From positions 372,001 through 436,000 of the forward strand of contig JAESUZ010000960.1 in NCBI GenBank assembly GCA_017311185.1: a stretch of DNA of 64,000 nucleotides, given 5' to 3'. The position numbers and the translations under genes were made by a program. Source of the stretch: Proteles cristata cristata (lineage: Eukaryota; Chordata; Mammalia; Carnivora; Hyaenidae). Positions 23,426 through 36,779 of the stretch are shown one piece after another. The first letter of the stretch is position 1. The number at the start of each line of letters is the position of its first letter. Under the pieces are notes generated by a model, which saw nothing but the letters and a program-made list of their open reading frames with translations, made no database searches and was not told where the DNA came from.

Positions 23426-24046
23426 TGTATCAATCAAGAGAGACAGAACCCATAGACTCTACCTACCTACCCCTATTTAAAGAAATTTATTTAAATCAAC
23501 TGGCACACATGATCCCAGGGCACCTCTGAAGTTTGTTGGGCAGGCCAGAAACTCCAGCAAGAGTTAATACTGAGTCTTGAGACATAATGACAACTTATTG
23601 TCAGGGACCCCTCAGTTCATGCTACTAAGGGCTTTCAAATGACTGAACAAGGCCCACCCATATTATTGAGAGTAATATTCTGTTCTTTTTTTTTTAATGT
23701 TTATTTCTGAGAGAGAGAGACAGCGTGAGCAGGGGAGGGTCAGGGAGAAAGGGAGCCACAGAATCCGAAGCAGGCTCCAGGCTCTGAGCTAGCTGTGAGC
23801 ACAGAGCCTGACATGGGGCTCGAACCCACGAATCATGAGATCATGACCGGAGCCGAAGTCGGATGCTTAACCGACTGACCCACCCAGGCGCCCCAGTAAT
23901 CTCCTGTTCTCAATGGTAACTGATCGTATAGCTGCTAAACCCATCTACCTGCACGGTAGCACGTACGCCGGTGTTTGATGAAATAACTGGGCACACAGCT
24001 TCAGAGATAAAATTCACCCTAGCAGAGGTTATGTTGAGCCATCACA
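23426..24046 (-). mobile_element. LTR relic (MaLR/ERVL-like), split by a SINE
   Basis: On the minus strand the sequence begins TGTGATGG at 24046, contains GGTGGGCCTTGTTCAGTCAT-like text near 23640-23660, has an AATAAAT signal near 23484 and ends ...GATACA at 23426. This is the TG...CA organisation of a solo LTR and resembles a widespread placental LTR whose name I cannot fix. It is interrupted at 23687-23894 by a CAN-SINE. A TSD for the LTR is not obvious. Confidence 0.7.
23687..23894 (-). mobile_element. CAN-SINE inserted in an LTR
   Basis: Full-length minus-strand copy from the poly(T) to CCACCCAGGCGCCCC. The TSD is AGTAATATTCTGTTCT (23671-23686) against AGTAATCTCCTGTTCT (23895-23910), made of host LTR sequence. 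This dates the LTR as older. Confidence 0.96.
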
Positions 24047-26599
24047 GTGTATATCATATTAATAGACAAATTTTCTATATTCTATTGCTTAGGACTTCTC
24101 GTCCGAACTATTTTAAAGGTATTTAGATATTTTTCTACCACAGCACTATTACCTAAGCAGAATCTTATATATCCATTATACCATGCCTGTGATATATATG
24201 GATGGAGCTTAAGCATACCATTGAAATGTAATATTTCTAAATATAATGTGAACATTCTCATTACCAAGGTATCTGAATTAAATTTTATCATGCAGAGTAT
24301 CTATCTGTCTTATTAACTACTCTATTTAAAATGCAATACTTTTGATAAATACAAAGTATATAGCCACTAATTTTTAAATAAATATCTAGCATTTGACTTA
24401 TTTCCTACAAGTAGTTCCAAATTAGTATTTTTTGTTATACGTTATATTTAATAGATTTTTTTATATTGGTGATAGAGAACTTTACCATCTTTAGATAACT
24501 ACCACATAATATTACTTGCAAATATTCCAAATTCATATTTTAACAATTAAATCATATCACACTGACATATGTTGATTTTCCTGATCTGTTTTTTACCTTT
24601 AAAATATCTCTGATATACTCTTTGTTCTTATTGGAACTACAAGCAAAATCTCCATTTCTATTATCTTTCTCTTTTGTTTTCCAAAAATGATCTTATGTTA
24701 GATGTTATTACTATTACTGTCATTTCAATTTAAAAATCCAATAAGCAAGAGTCTATTCAAGACCAAAGTATAATGTTGTATGATAAAATAATATATTCAT
24801 TAACATTTTTTCACATCATGAGTATAGCCATAATGCATGGAAGAGTGAATATAGCTACATAATTACAATCATTTTAGAGAACTTAGCATTCTCTAAAATT
24901 TGACATCTTATTTCACTATTTCATTTAATAAGGACTACTTGTTACTCACTATTTTTGAAATATATTTTGTCTTTAAATATTTTATTTTTTTTGTCAGCTA
25001 TATCCTCATCTTCCAGTGTTTACAGTTAAGATGCCTTCATATTTTAAATTGCCAGTTCAAAATATTATGTAGGTTATTTGCTGGTATTGTTACAGAATTT
25101 AAATTCTTATATTTTTTCAATTTACCTTTTTATCAGTTCTCACAGGGAGAACTAAGAGATGACCTTGGAATCTAGACAGGGAACATGAAAAGAAAATCAG
25201 TTTGAAATTGCAATGGCAAGGTTATATGATCTCAGCAATATTCTGAAACACAAAAAAGCAAGACAGTTGTTGACAAGCAGTGAGGCAGATGCAGAAAGGT
25301 TTCTGCTATTATATATCCAGAAATGGTAAGAATTTATTGATTCTTACTTGGACATTCAAATGAGTAAAGGGGTCTTTGAAAAATATTTTTCCTTTTTGCA
25401 AAATGCTTTAACACATTAAAATAAACTCAAATGTAACGTAACAAAGGAGTATTTCTTTTAACTCTTACATACAAAAAGCAGGTACTATACATTACTTTCT
25501 ACTATGCTTATTTAAAAACTCCATAAAGACTTATCTAATAGTTGATTGAAACTTTGGATGGTTGATGATTGCTAGAAATGTCTCTATTCTTACCCATGAT
25601 ATCAAATCAAATGAATCCTAAATCAAAACATGTTTTACTCTGGTAATTTGCCCTTGATATTTGGCCATCTTCCAATCTTCCAATTTTAACCTGCAAACCA
25701 TATCTTATACAATTATATTATCAACATCTGTCATCAGTATCTATTATGTTTCTACCCACACACTCAGAATCTACATGGAAATGCTATCAGAGTTTTAAAA
25801 ATAGGACCTATTAACCATTGGGGCAGGGAAAAACTCTCTAGGTACACACAACCAATGAGAGGTGTATGACCTGGTGGTTTACATGAAATACAATCAACGA
25901 TGCTAATGATTATTTGTATTTTCTGTTATCACTCAAACCCTAAATGTGTTTGAGCTACCCCAAGTAAAAGTGTTCAACTGCATGAGAGGATAGGTTTTCT
26001 TTCTTTCTTTCTCTCTTTCTCTCTTTCTTTTTTAAATCGTAGCTGGGGTCAAACAAGCATTCCATACCTTCCCTGCCTATAAGTTTTTGGTTTTTTTTGC
26101 TTCTGTTTTCTGTTGTTCTTATGACTGCTAAAATCTCGTGCTGTAATGAGTCAAGGAATACAATTTGTACAAAAGTCAGGTTAGTTGATCAGCTTCACTA
26201 CTAACAGCACTAACTGAGAATAGGTTTTTAATGAGTCTGCCTTGGAGTAGAGGTCTTCAGCAAACATCTGACTCTACTTACCAAGTTTTCACTATCAGAC
26301 TCTGATTAGGCTAGCACAACAAATGAGATACTAGACACCTTACTGTTTTCTGCTGACATGTAGTTTATAGTTTTCCCTAATTTCACATTTGGAAAGATAT
26401 TGAAACATACTGTATTCATGCTTGTATTAAAATTATTTTAATAGTATATGTGCATGAATATGATTTTCTTCCATTCTTAATTATATTAGAATTAAGACAC
26501 AATCTTAATAATGGCCTTGAGTACATTTCAAACTTTTAACCATTTAACATTGTTTAAGTGGAAACAATTCTCTGACAGCAATTTCCATACTGCTGTATG
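24047..26599. other. AT-rich stretch without recognised features
   Basis: Strongly AT-rich with no CAN-SINE. A (CTTT)n/(CTCTTT)n simple repeat lies at about 25998-26031. Frames of 69-91 codons overlap on opposite strands (24047-24316 plus, 24082-24291 minus) and are Ile/Leu/Phe-rich chance frames. Confidence 0.5.
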
Positions 26600-27281
26600 A
26601 CTTCCTATTGCTGCTTTACTAAATCACCACAATTTATCTGCTTAAAGCAATGCACATGTATTAACTAACCTGAGTAAGTCGGAAATCCAGAAATCCTGAT
26701 GGTCTCAGTTGCCTTTCAGCTTAGGGCCTCTGAGGCCAAAGTTGGTGTAACCCAAGCTCCTTCTCTTTTAGGAGACTATGGGAATAAAACAGCTTCCCAA
26801 CTCATTCTGGTTGTGGAGGCATTTGGGTCTTGGGACTGAGGTCTTCACCCTTGCTCGTTGTCAAGAGGTTGCCTGTATTGATTCTGATGCTCTCCAGTGG
26901 CTCTTACACTTCTGTGCCACCCAACCCCACTCTAGGCAGTGGGTAGATTCCCTCTCAGAAGTCAAGTGTCTCCAACTCCCTTTCTGCTGTCTGTCTGTCT
27001 GTCTGTCTCTCTCTCTGCTTTCCTCTTCTTCAAGCTGGAGACAATTCTCTGCTTTTAACGATGATGTGATTAGACGGGGTCCACCTGGCTAATAATTCAG
27101 GATAATCTCGCTGTCTTCAAATGCCCTTGCATCAACACAGATCATTTTATTCAGTCTCTTTTGTTTATCTTGATTATGTTGTACATCATCAATAGAGCTC
27201 ATTTTGCCATGTAAGGTAATATTCATAGGTTTTGGGGATGAGATCACTGCCGGTATGGGTGGAGGGCATCAATCTGCCACA
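26600..27281 (-). mobile_element. MLT1-like MaLR LTR relic
   Basis: The plus-strand text TTCCTATTGCTGCTTTACTAA, CAGTTGCCTTTCAGC, AATAATTCAGGATAATCTCG (near 27091), TTTTGCCATGTAAGGTAATA (near 27202) and the terminal ATCTGCCACA follow, in order, the reverse complement of MLT1-type MaLR LTRs. It is heavily diverged and contains a (GTCT)n/(CT)n expansion near 26989-27014. A 104-codon plus-strand frame (26778-27092) lies inside it and is not a gene. Confidence 0.7.
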
Positions 27282-29316
27282 GCTGCAGATCATCAGGGAT
27301 TGGTTTACATTCTCATTTATCCTAGCATTTGTTTGTTTGTCACAATTGCCAAAATATGAATACGTTGTTTACCATTATCTAATACAGCTATCCTAAACTG
27401 AAGTTTGATGTTTTTATCTTCACTATAGACTAAGTAACATGATTAATGTTTTAATTTAAAAAAATGGAATCAGATAAAAAAACAAGTACCTGAAGTCCAA
27501 TAAAACAGTAACATTTCATGTTGAGTTAAGAAAATCAATAAACTGAATATTAAATTATAAGACATATTTTCACGTCCAATTTTCTTTTTCTATTTCCTGA
27601 GAAAAAATTATAGAATCTTAAATTCCCTGATGTCTTGTTCCTTTTAGTCCCTCAACAATAAGAACTTGCACTGATGCTCACTGAAATCAATGAGTGTGTG
27701 AAGCAATATTCCTTTCATACTTAATTAATATTCTGAATGGGCACTGCACTTAAATAGTTTCTTTTTCCCATTTGTTCCCTCAGGGAACTTAACATTCTTA
27801 GGCCAGAAGAAGACACTGTAATTTGTAACTTTTAACATGTTCTTTTCTCTCTGCAACTTAAGCACTATTCATAATGTAGTCCTATGTTACACACTATAAG
27901 TACTGCAATTAAAACTTTTGTCCATTACCCCAAACATATTCTTTATGCATATTCTTTAAGAATAATGTATTTATCAGTCCTGAAAGCACTGGTTTATAAA
28001 CAACTCTCGAGTTTATTTTATTAAAGTTATTATTTTCTAAAATGTATGATGTAAAAGATGAGAATGTTTTCTTCATGTTTCAAATTATTCTCTATTAATT
28101 TTACTCACTCTTATCCCATTTCCAATATCTATAAACTATGTAAATATACATAAGCTCTCCATAGCTTTTAAAGCATGAAATTCTTCCTAATCTATATTGA
28201 TTACTGAGATCATCAATGAGGTAGAGACTCAACTAATATAATAATATCTTGTATCTGATATTAACAGCAAGAAACTGCATGGCTCTATTTTAGGATTTAA
28301 TTTCTTTGCAGTCTGTCCCTTCAGTATCCAGAACATTTCTGGAATGATGGATATTCTATGAGGAAGGCAATGTCAAGCCTGCAGACATGCCTGAACACAT
28401 TGTGGTAATTTATGGCCTGCTTTCTTGGTGCTAATGTAATGAGCTACATCATATTTGAAGTTCAAGAAGATAAAGAAGCTGTCATTTCAGCATTTTGACA
28501 TGTATTGCTATTGGAAAAATAAGCCATTTTCAAAAACATAAAAGCCATGCACAAACTTTTCTATGTTATTGTATATAAATGCAAGTGGAATCAGACTAAT
28601 CATGTATATTTTCTGGCACTTTATCATTTAAAACTGATAATAAAATATTTAGGAAAATTAAGAGCTAATGAGCATTGAAATTTTACTTCTTTCTTACAAC
28701 AATTACATATAGAATATTTTTAAAAGCACCTATAAACATTAAGGTATTAATAACACGAAAAAGTCATACATATATATATTTGAAATTATTTTTTGGAGGA
28801 AGAAGCACAGAAGTTTAAGTCAGAAAAGTACATTTATAAGATAGGGAATTATATTTCTGAAGAAAAACCATTCTGTCTGATGGCATTATATATATATATA
28901 CATACATATATATTCCTCTGTAAAATCTGTTGAATAATATATTTATAATGATTTCTATAATTAAACATGTGATAATAAACAAATATATTATTTTATCTTC
29001 CAAATATAAAACCTTATGTATGCTTCAAGCTAATTGTTATTTTCCCCTTGCCCAATTAACATTTTAATTATCAGTATAAAAGACAGGGGAACAAAATATT
29101 TATTTTCTTATTTGAATATTTAGATAGTTCTCATTCTTTTCTACTTTGGTTAAACAATCTCAACTGACAAATAACTGCCTTAAGTTATTAGTATGAGGTG
29201 CATTTCTGTTAAAACAACTCTAGTTATACCACCCAAAATTTTTGAGATGAATAGAAATTGTACTTTCATAACTTTTTAAAAGGCTACAAACATAATTCAG
29301 ATACAACTGCTATCTA
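27282..29316. other. AT-rich stretch without recognised features
   Basis: No repeat family or coding signal is recognised. Short (TA)n/(CATA)n runs lie near 28769-28779 and 28887-28911. Confidence 0.5.
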
Positions 29317-29334
29317 AAAGCCTACTCATTTCTT

Positions 29335-29532
29335 GGGGCATCTGGGTGGCTTAGTAGGTTAAGCGTCTGACTTCAGCTCAGGTCATAATTTTGTGGTTTG
29401 TGGGTTTGAGCCCCACATAGGGAACTGGAGAGCCTGGATCCTGCTTCAGATTCCATGTCTCCCTCTCTCCTGCCCGTCCCCCACTCACACTTGTTTCTCT
29501 CTCTCAAAAATAAATAAACATTAAAAAAAATT
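29335..29532 (+). mobile_element. CAN-SINE
   Basis: Head GGGGCATCTGGGTGGCTTAG, ACTTCAGCTCAGGTCATAAT body, TC tract and AATAAATAAACATTAAAA tail. The TSD is AAAGCCTACTCATTTC (29317-29332) against AAAGTCTACTCAATTC (29533-29548). An internal segment after CCCCACATAGGG is short, indicating a small deletion. Confidence 0.94.
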
Positions 29533-29548
29533 AAAGTCTACTCAATTC

Positions 29549-30988
29549 AGAGTCCAGGAGGCCACAGAAAAGAGCCAGTTATTTGTTTAATATATAGAGA
29601 AGACTTGTTATATGGTGTACATTTTGTACAGTTGGCATGTGAAAAGATTAATGGAAAAAATCACATTAATATTAGATTTTGACTTTAGTTACTAATGCAT
29701 TTCTTCTCATAGGTTTTGATATATAAAAGTATTCCATCCCTTTCTCACCTTTCTAGAAGCCTGTGAGTTACTTGTGGGCCATTTCAACTAAAATCGAGTC
29801 TAGTCACCTACCCCTGTCAATAGCCTCCTAAAACTATAAATGCTACAATTTCCTATACTACTAAGATAAGTCACCAAATGGATGAATACAATTACATTCA
29901 CCCACCATTATGAGCTTGTGATAAATCTAATCTTCTCAGCATCTCAGGTATAAAAAAATAATAATAAATAATTCTCCGTGATAGAGTTGAACAATTCACT
30001 TTGCAGATGAACTAAATCTTGTTTAAATCTTATTGACTGCACTTCCTGGCTGGTGCTCATTACTATTATTTTGGCTATTAATCCCTCTTCCTCACTGCTT
30101 CCCAAACCAAAAAGAAGAAAGTTCTTTTAGATTACATCACAGAGTTAACACTCCTCTGATAAAGTAATATCCATATATCAGAAGGAAAAAAAGAAAAATG
30201 GAATTGAAGAGAAAATATTACAAAGATGTTGACTGTTCATCACTCTAACTGAAAATAGTCCTTTCTGATAAGGAATTCTAAACTCAGTCTCTCAACAAAT
30301 TATTTTCAGAAAAGGTACTAGTGCCTACATGCTTAACATTCTAGTAAACTTATCAAAACATTGTACAATAAACCTCTCTACATACAACATATATATGCAT
30401 ATGTATAATGTTTCTCAGACAAATTTATGAAGCAGCCTGAAGTCATCCAGTGTTAGTGTCCCAGGTTCTTTTTTTTCTAAATTCAGATTTACCAGGTCTT
30501 TTCTGAACCCCTCCTATATTGCTGGCATTGTTTCCAGCATTTTTAGGGTGTCACCTTATTTGATGTTTATGAAATGATTCATTCTAATGCATGCTGTCAA
30601 GAGCTATGCCTTAGAAATGTCTAGAATAAGTAACTCAGTTACATTAACTATTATTTTTTGCTAAAATTTCAGCAGCTCTCTTGAAGCTCGGTGTTGATTC
30701 TTTTGCCAACTTTAAAAGTTTTCATTTATAAAACTAAAGTAGGAGAAATCATTTTAGCAGTATTTAATACAGTATGTTTGTTTCACTTGACTTTTCATTT
30801 GAAAATACAAAGTCTTATGTATAGCATACAAAATGACAAAAAGACCTATGTCAATATATATCGCTTGATTGATTCAATTTTATTTAACCACCTCCAGATT
30901 TGTTTTAATATTTTCTATTTTATTTTAGATTTTCTACATCAAGAAATATGTTTAATATAAATAAAACATATTTTATATTTCTTTATAG
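29549..30988. other. AT-rich stretch without recognised features
   Basis: Unique-looking DNA. An 89-codon plus frame at 30691-30960 is Ile/Leu/Phe/Lys-rich, without a recognisable motif, and ends in AT-rich sequence. I read it as chance. Confidence 0.5.
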
Positions 30989-31005
30989 CTCTCTGGGGAC
31001 TTTTA

Positions 31006-31236
31006 TTTTTATTTTTTTTCTTAATATTTTTATTTATTTCTAGGAGAGAGAGACAGAGAGACAGCGTGAGCAGGGGAGGGTCAGAGAGAGAGGGAGTCAC
31101 AGACTCTGAAACAGGCTCGAGGCTCTGAGCTGGCAGTCAGCACAGAGCCCGACGCTGGGCTCAAACCCACGATACGCGAGATCATGACCCAAGCGAAAGT
31201 CGGATGCTTAACCGACTAAGCCACCCAGGCGCCCCA
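31006..31236 (-). mobile_element. Young CAN-SINE, 'TTTCGCTTAGG' type
   Basis: Full-length minus-strand copy ending CCACCCAGGCGCCCC, with the reverse of the CTGACTGCCAGCTCAGAGCC body and the CTAGGAGAGAGAG (tail side) signature. A perfect 17-bp TSD CTCTCTGGGGACTTTTA flanks it at 30989-31005 and 31237-31253, the best preserved in the window. Confidence 0.98.
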
Positions 31237-31535
31237 CTCTCTGGGGACTTTTAATTGGCAAATTAGTAAAAAGTACTTATCCCTAAATATACATTTACCA
31301 AGTAATACAAGGTAAGTTGCTGCAAAATTAGATTTTATCAAATAACAAACCTCAAAATCCTATAAAATATACAAACACAAATGCATATGTTTATCACATA
31401 TGCATATTATTTGTATATAGTCTTTTAAAGCACATTTGATTTACATTAAGACCTATTTTGTACTGAATTACTATAGGTTATGGGAAATCTTCTAGATATA
31501 TTGTCCAAGGAAAGAATTTAAAATAAAAATAATAT

Positions 31536-31753
31536 GGGGCACCTGGGTGGCTTAGTCAGTTAAGCCTCCAACTTCGCCTCAGGTCATGATCTCACGGTGT
31601 GTGTGTTCGAGCCCCACGTCGGGCTCTGTGCTGACTGACAGCTCAGAGCCTGGAGCCTGTTTCAGATTCTGAATCTGCTTCTCTTTGACCCTCCCCTGCT
31701 CACTCTGTCTCTCTCTCTCTTTCAGAAATAAATAAAACATAAAAAATTTTTTT
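31536..31753 (+). mobile_element. CAN-SINE
   Basis: Head GGGGCACCTGGGTGGCTTAG, B-box-like GTGTTCGAGCCCCACG, body CTGACTGACAGCTCAGAGCC and tail CAGAAATAAATAAAACAT. The TSD is AT-rich (TTAAAATAAAAATAATAT against TTAAAATAAACTAAAATATA) and approximate. Its features are intermediate between the two body types. Confidence 0.93.
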
Positions 31754-31774
31754 TTAAAATAAACTAAAATATAA

Positions 31775-32329
31775 TAAATATTCTATTGACACATGTCTTC
31801 TTAAATTTAGAGCATTATATTACAAATAGAAAGTCTTACTTAGGTCTAACTTCATATTAAATAAATAATAAACTTAATAAAATTTATCAAGAAATTAGTC
31901 TTCTAATGGATATGGATGAATTTTATCAGAATAGGTTGTCATAAATTCCATTTTACCCAAAATATGGATATAATAAAGACATCAATGGAAATCTGCTTGC
32001 TGACATTAACCTAATATTATTTGGTTGAACTTATTCAAGCAACTTTTAGTGTAAAACACCTGGGTTATTATTGTTTTTAATTGAAAAATTCTCAACTGGC
32101 ATGAACATCAAGGACTTATTTTAGTGTGCCACTGAAATTAGAAGTAATCACAGCAAAACGCCATGACTCCACACATAACTTCTCCCCACACTTGACAGGA
32201 ACTTTAAAACTAGGATAAGTAGAAGGGACATGAGTGGGGAAAGTGCTCCAAATTTCCCAGTAATAAAAGATATTTCATAAAACTCGTCCATGAAAACTTG
32301 CTTGATGTGACACTTTCCCTTGTCCCTTT
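31775..32329. other. Spacer, nothing recognised
   Basis: AT-rich unique-looking sequence. Confidence 0.45.
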
Positions 32330-32535
32330 ATATAGATTCTAAAGCCAGACTATTTGGATTCAAACCCCAGCTCCCATACTTGCTTATATAGGACGTTGTA
32401 GAGGTTGTTTAGCTTTCCCATGCCTCTGTGTTCTGATCAGTAAAACACTGAATAGATTATTAGTACCTATCCCATTTGGCCCTTGCAGATTAAATGACTC
32501 AACAATGCCAGTGTCCAGCAGGTAGCAAAGATTCA
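32330..32535 (+). mobile_element. MIR (ancient mammalian SINE)
   Basis: The order of motifs fits MIR: CTAAAGCCAGACTATTTGGATTCAAACCCCAG, then GTTGTTTAGCTTTCCCATGC, CTGTGTTCTGATCAGTAAAA, ATTATTAGTACCTATCCCAT and TGCAGATTAAATGACTCAAC. Strong divergence fits its pre-placental age. Confidence 0.85.
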
Positions 32536-34060
32536 AGTGTTATCTGCTACGTCTTACCATCCATTTTTTTTCCTAGTCATGGATAAAACCACTTTTATGT
32601 ACATTTCCTTTTACTTTCAGCAAACAGGACTAATGATATAATATTCAATTATCTTCACTGAGATTACATAATGGCTCTCACCTTTATTTCCAAAGGATCA
32701 TGCTAAGAACAATGATATTCTTACCTAAAATGAGGAACTAGAACAGTACAAGAAGCAGGAATATACTATTACATGTACTTAGGATCCTGTATGCAATGAA
32801 AATTAACTTAATAAGAATGTCATTAACTAGACAAAATGAAGATAGTTTTTCAATGTTGCAGATAATACTATAACTAATGATAAGAATGATTAAGTATTTA
32901 AGTGTACTACATTGAAGAATATAATCTTAAAGAGGACTATTTGACATATATATTTATACATGTTAAACATTTTTTGTATTTTGTATTTTTTATTCTTATT
33001 CAGCCGTTAGGCTGAATTAAAGGCCTAAATTAATGTCTATATCTTAATAATATCAAACAAAGTGAAATCAACAAAAAGTTAATGCTCTGTCAAAATGAAT
33101 ATTACTGATACTGTTGCTAAATTGAAATACCTGTGTAATAATAATATTTTGCAATGTTATTATCTTCCTGTTGTCACAGATGTTTCACAAATTTCTCAAA
33201 CATTCATATATGGGTGTTGTTACCTCTCATTGCACTGACACTTTCCTTTAAGTAAAACAATATTTCTGCAATGGAACATTGACTTCATATACATTTAAAT
33301 ACACCAAATTGAAATGATCTCTTTTTATCTTTTGAAAATACTTCAGAAACTTAAATCTATAGGATACAACTATGAAAGTGATAGAAGGTAAGAAACAGAA
33401 CTCATACTCAAGCTTCCAAACCCAATCAGAAAAAAACAGAAACAGATAAGTATGTACATTGACATATTACCAAGATGTATATGATCTCAAAGGTTGCCTA
33501 GTTTAAGGAGCTGATAAAGCAAGGGGCTATTCTTTTCAAAATCTGTTAAGTGAGACCTGATAATTTGTTGTTCCTGATCACAATCTATTTAAGTTGGAGG
33601 AGAGTGCCAGCTCTGACAATTTTGTGAATTTTCCAGATACTGCAGTGATTTTGTTCACCAGTGTTTCTCTTTTCTCCTTAGTATGTGCTGTCAAGACCAC
33701 TGTCAAATTACTCTGGTGGCTGTAATTAAGTTGTCAATGAATATTTGTACATCTGGCATTTCGCTAACCTCTCAGCATATATGTGATGTCACAATCAGCT
33801 TTCAAATACATTGTTTTTATGTGAAATGAGGCTATGTCTCCTGAAGTTTAATCATATTCTTCATATTTACTTCAGTTTGTGATAATAACACCCCGAGGGC
33901 ATCTATCATGCTTCTGGCATGATACTAGTGTCACCACTAACAGGATGTGCACCGACTGCCTTCAAGTAGTTTACCTTTTTCAGGGGAAAACAAAACAAAA
34001 CAAAACCTTTCCCCTTATATTTCTAGTATATGTCAGATAATGAGTTCTACTCATATGACA
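32536..34060. other. Spacer, nothing recognised
   Basis: AT-rich unique-looking sequence. An 8-bp stem with a 4-base loop (ATTCAGCC-GTTA-GGCTGAAT) occurs at 32998-33017. No coding signal. Confidence 0.45.
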
Positions 34061-34950
34061 ATTTTATTTAATATACTCAGTGTTATTATTATTATTAAAG
34101 CTCCCAAACAAGAAATGGTTAAACCAGCACTTTCATATGCTGCTGGTGGAGTATGAATACAATATATATTCTTTGAAATAAAATGGGGAAATTGTGTAGA
34201 GACGTGAGGAATTTAAAAAAAAAACAAACTCTCTAGGCTAATTTTCAGATTGTTATGGGACAAACTGCATGTTAAATTTCCCAGGAAACAGCCCCCGAGA
34301 TGGAAGTTTCAGGCATGATGTCTATTGAAGGACAGTGACAAGAACACCTGTGAAAAGTGAGGAAAGCAAGACTGGACAGAGAAGACATTTCAAATGCTGT
34401 AAGGCCTTACCAAAGACCTCAGCTGATCCCAGGATATTGTGGACCTGAGATGTCTCTGCTGAATTGGTTCAAATTGGTGATGCAAGTTACCCTCAGTGAG
34501 GAAACATATGCTTAGAAAATGTAGCTACCTAGGGCTAAGAGAAAATCCAAGGGAGGGATTCACCTGTGGCCTGTCAACATGGAACACTTCCAGCAGATAT
34601 TGGAGATGAATGTATCATTATGAAGGAGAAACCTAGGGAGGCACAACAGCACCCACTGTAATGCACAGGAAGAAAGCATAGGAAGAACATCTAGGCTACA
34701 GAGGTGATCCAAGAAAGAGATCATAATACCTTGGACCAATATGGTGGGCCTTGGTGGGAGAGAACACTGATTTGGTTCAAGACATATTTTGAAAACAAAG
34801 TCACCAACATTGCCTGAGATTAAATGAGGAGTGTGAGAAAATAAGTACAATAAAAACAAATCTGAGGTTTTTAAACTGTGCAGAAGTAGACAAAACAACC
34901 ATTAACTGATATGAGAAACTTGAAAGTAGAATAAGAGAAAGAAGCTTAAG
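34061..34950. other. Unassigned moderately GC-balanced stretch
   Basis: 34120-34160 (CTTTCATATGCTGCTGGTGGAG) resembles L1 3'-region text but is too short to call firmly. 34240-34900 is purine-rich on the plus strand, which leaves a 112-codon minus frame (34560-34898) rich in Leu/Ser/Phe with no domain. I regard that frame as spurious. Confidence 0.4.
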
Positions 34951-34962
34951 TGCTCAATTTTA

Positions 34963-35202
34963 GGGGCACCTGGGTGGCTGAGTCAGTTAAATGTGCAACT
35001 CTTGATTTCCACTCAGGTCATGATCTCACAGTTCATGAGATCAAGCCCCGTGTTGGGCTCCACATTGGGCATGGAGCCTGCTGACGATTCTCACTCCTTC
35101 CTTTGCCTTTCCCCTGCTTGCACTTTCTTTTTTTCTCTCTCTCAAAACAAAAACAAAAACAAAAACCTTTAAAAAGTTTCTTCTCTCTCTCAAAAAGAGA
35201 GA
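34963..35202 (+). mobile_element. CAN-SINE with a doubled tail
   Basis: Head GGGGCACCTGGGTGGCTGAG and the older CTCTTGATTTCCACTCAGGT type. The (CAAAAA)n tail is followed by a second TTCTCTCTCTCAAAAA segment that folds into a 7-bp hairpin (35185-35203). The TSD is GCTCAATTTTA (34952-34962) against GTTCAACTTTA (35203-35213). Confidence 0.9.
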
Positions 35203-35213
35203 GTTCAACTTTA

Positions 35214-36763
35214 TGCATGATTTGGGGATATCTGTAAAATAATTACACAGAAACCTGTTGAAAGATGGTCAATGATTCCCTGCAGAAGTGTATACTAGAT
35301 ACATAATTTGATAATCATTAATATGTACTTGATTTTTAATATCACAGGACCAGATGAGATAAATGGAAGGGACTACGAATAAAGGAGAGAAGTCGCTTAC
35401 AACCCAAGACACCCAAAGTTAAAAGGCCAGGACAAAGATGAACAAAGGGATAAAAAGAAAATTGAGAAACAATGAGTTGAGGAGAAGCCAGCTTAAAATT
35501 TTTTCCAAGCAGCTGATTGAAGAAAATGGTTCCAAAAGGAGGCATTATTAACAGGTGCAAATGCTCATGGAATGCTAAATAAGAAGCAGACTGAGAACCA
35601 ACTATAGCACTTTGCAATGTATGTAGATGTCATGCATGACCTTGACAGAAACAGTTTCATTAATAAAAATGGAGGCAAAAATCTGATTGGAGTGGATTGA
35701 AGAAAGATTGGAAAATAAATGAAGGATGGATAATGGGAAATTCTTTCAAGTAGCTACTCTAACAGGAGAGAAAGGATCCAATACAGTTGCTAGTAAGATA
35801 AGTAAAGACATAAGGTTTTTATGCTAGTACACAAGTAAAGACAAACGGAATTACAGCATAACTTTATGCTAGTGAATGATCTGGAGAAAAAAATCGATGA
35901 TGTAATATAGCAATAATTATTGCTGTAGATACATCCTTGAGTAGGCTAGTGGTACTGGAATTCAGTGTAGAATAACATGTATGTATGTGTTTGTGTGTGG
36001 TAAAGGTAATAGCCTCAGTAATGAAGGCCAACTACCTATAGCAGCAAGAGAGAAGGCAAAGTGTATAAGGTTAAAGATATTGATACCATGGTTGAATGGG
36101 GGCTAGACTTACATCCTCAGTGAAATACTTAAGGTCATTCACTGAGATTGAGAATGACAGAAGAGGTCATCATGAATGGTGTGGGACAATGACAGAGTAC
36201 ATGAAATAGAGAAATAGTTGGACTAATCAGCTGTCTGTGACTTTTTTCCCCCTTTTTCTCCTGACAGTCAGCAAGTGCAGCCTGGGTAGAGTACTGGATT
36301 GAGTAGGAGTCTTGGCTATACCAAACAAACCAGCTAAAGAGCATAGAGGCAGTAAAAAAAGGATTAATGAATACTGACAAGGAATTTAATCATAGTAAGA
36401 AAGGAAAAGGTATAAAAGTGGGGATGAGGGATCATAAAATAGTGACAGCATCAGTGGGGTTTAATTCTCATTGGGGCAAAGTTTGTTGGAATATTTAAAT
36501 ACTGAAAGATTTTCTCTCTCAATGTAGCAAAGAGTAAGGAGAACCTGCTTCAATGAAATACAGATTGGAATAAATACAACTCTCATTTACAACAACTATC
36601 TTGAGCTTTCCAATCTTAATTTACCAGGTGACAATCACTTATACTAAGAAATCTATCTCTGACATTTCACTAGTATTTTATCACTTCCTTAGACATTAGT
36701 CAAATCTCACATTTTCCTCTTCCTTGACACCTATGTGTAAAATATTTGCAAGATGTATCTTCA
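35214..36763. other. Stretch without recognised genes; possible old L2-like repeat
   Basis: The plus strand at 35640-36440 is G/A-rich with phrases such as GGAGTGGATTGAAGAAAGAT that recall decayed L2 interior or other ancient interspersed repeats, but I cannot assign it. Minus-strand frames at 35342-35617 and 36135-36380 are chance frames opposite purine-rich DNA. Confidence 0.4.
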
Positions 36764-36779
36764 AGAAAATCATTTCCTT

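Noticed and set aside
34560..34898. 112-codon minus frame
   Set aside because: Opposite purine-rich DNA, Leu/Ser/Phe-rich, no domain and no splice context.
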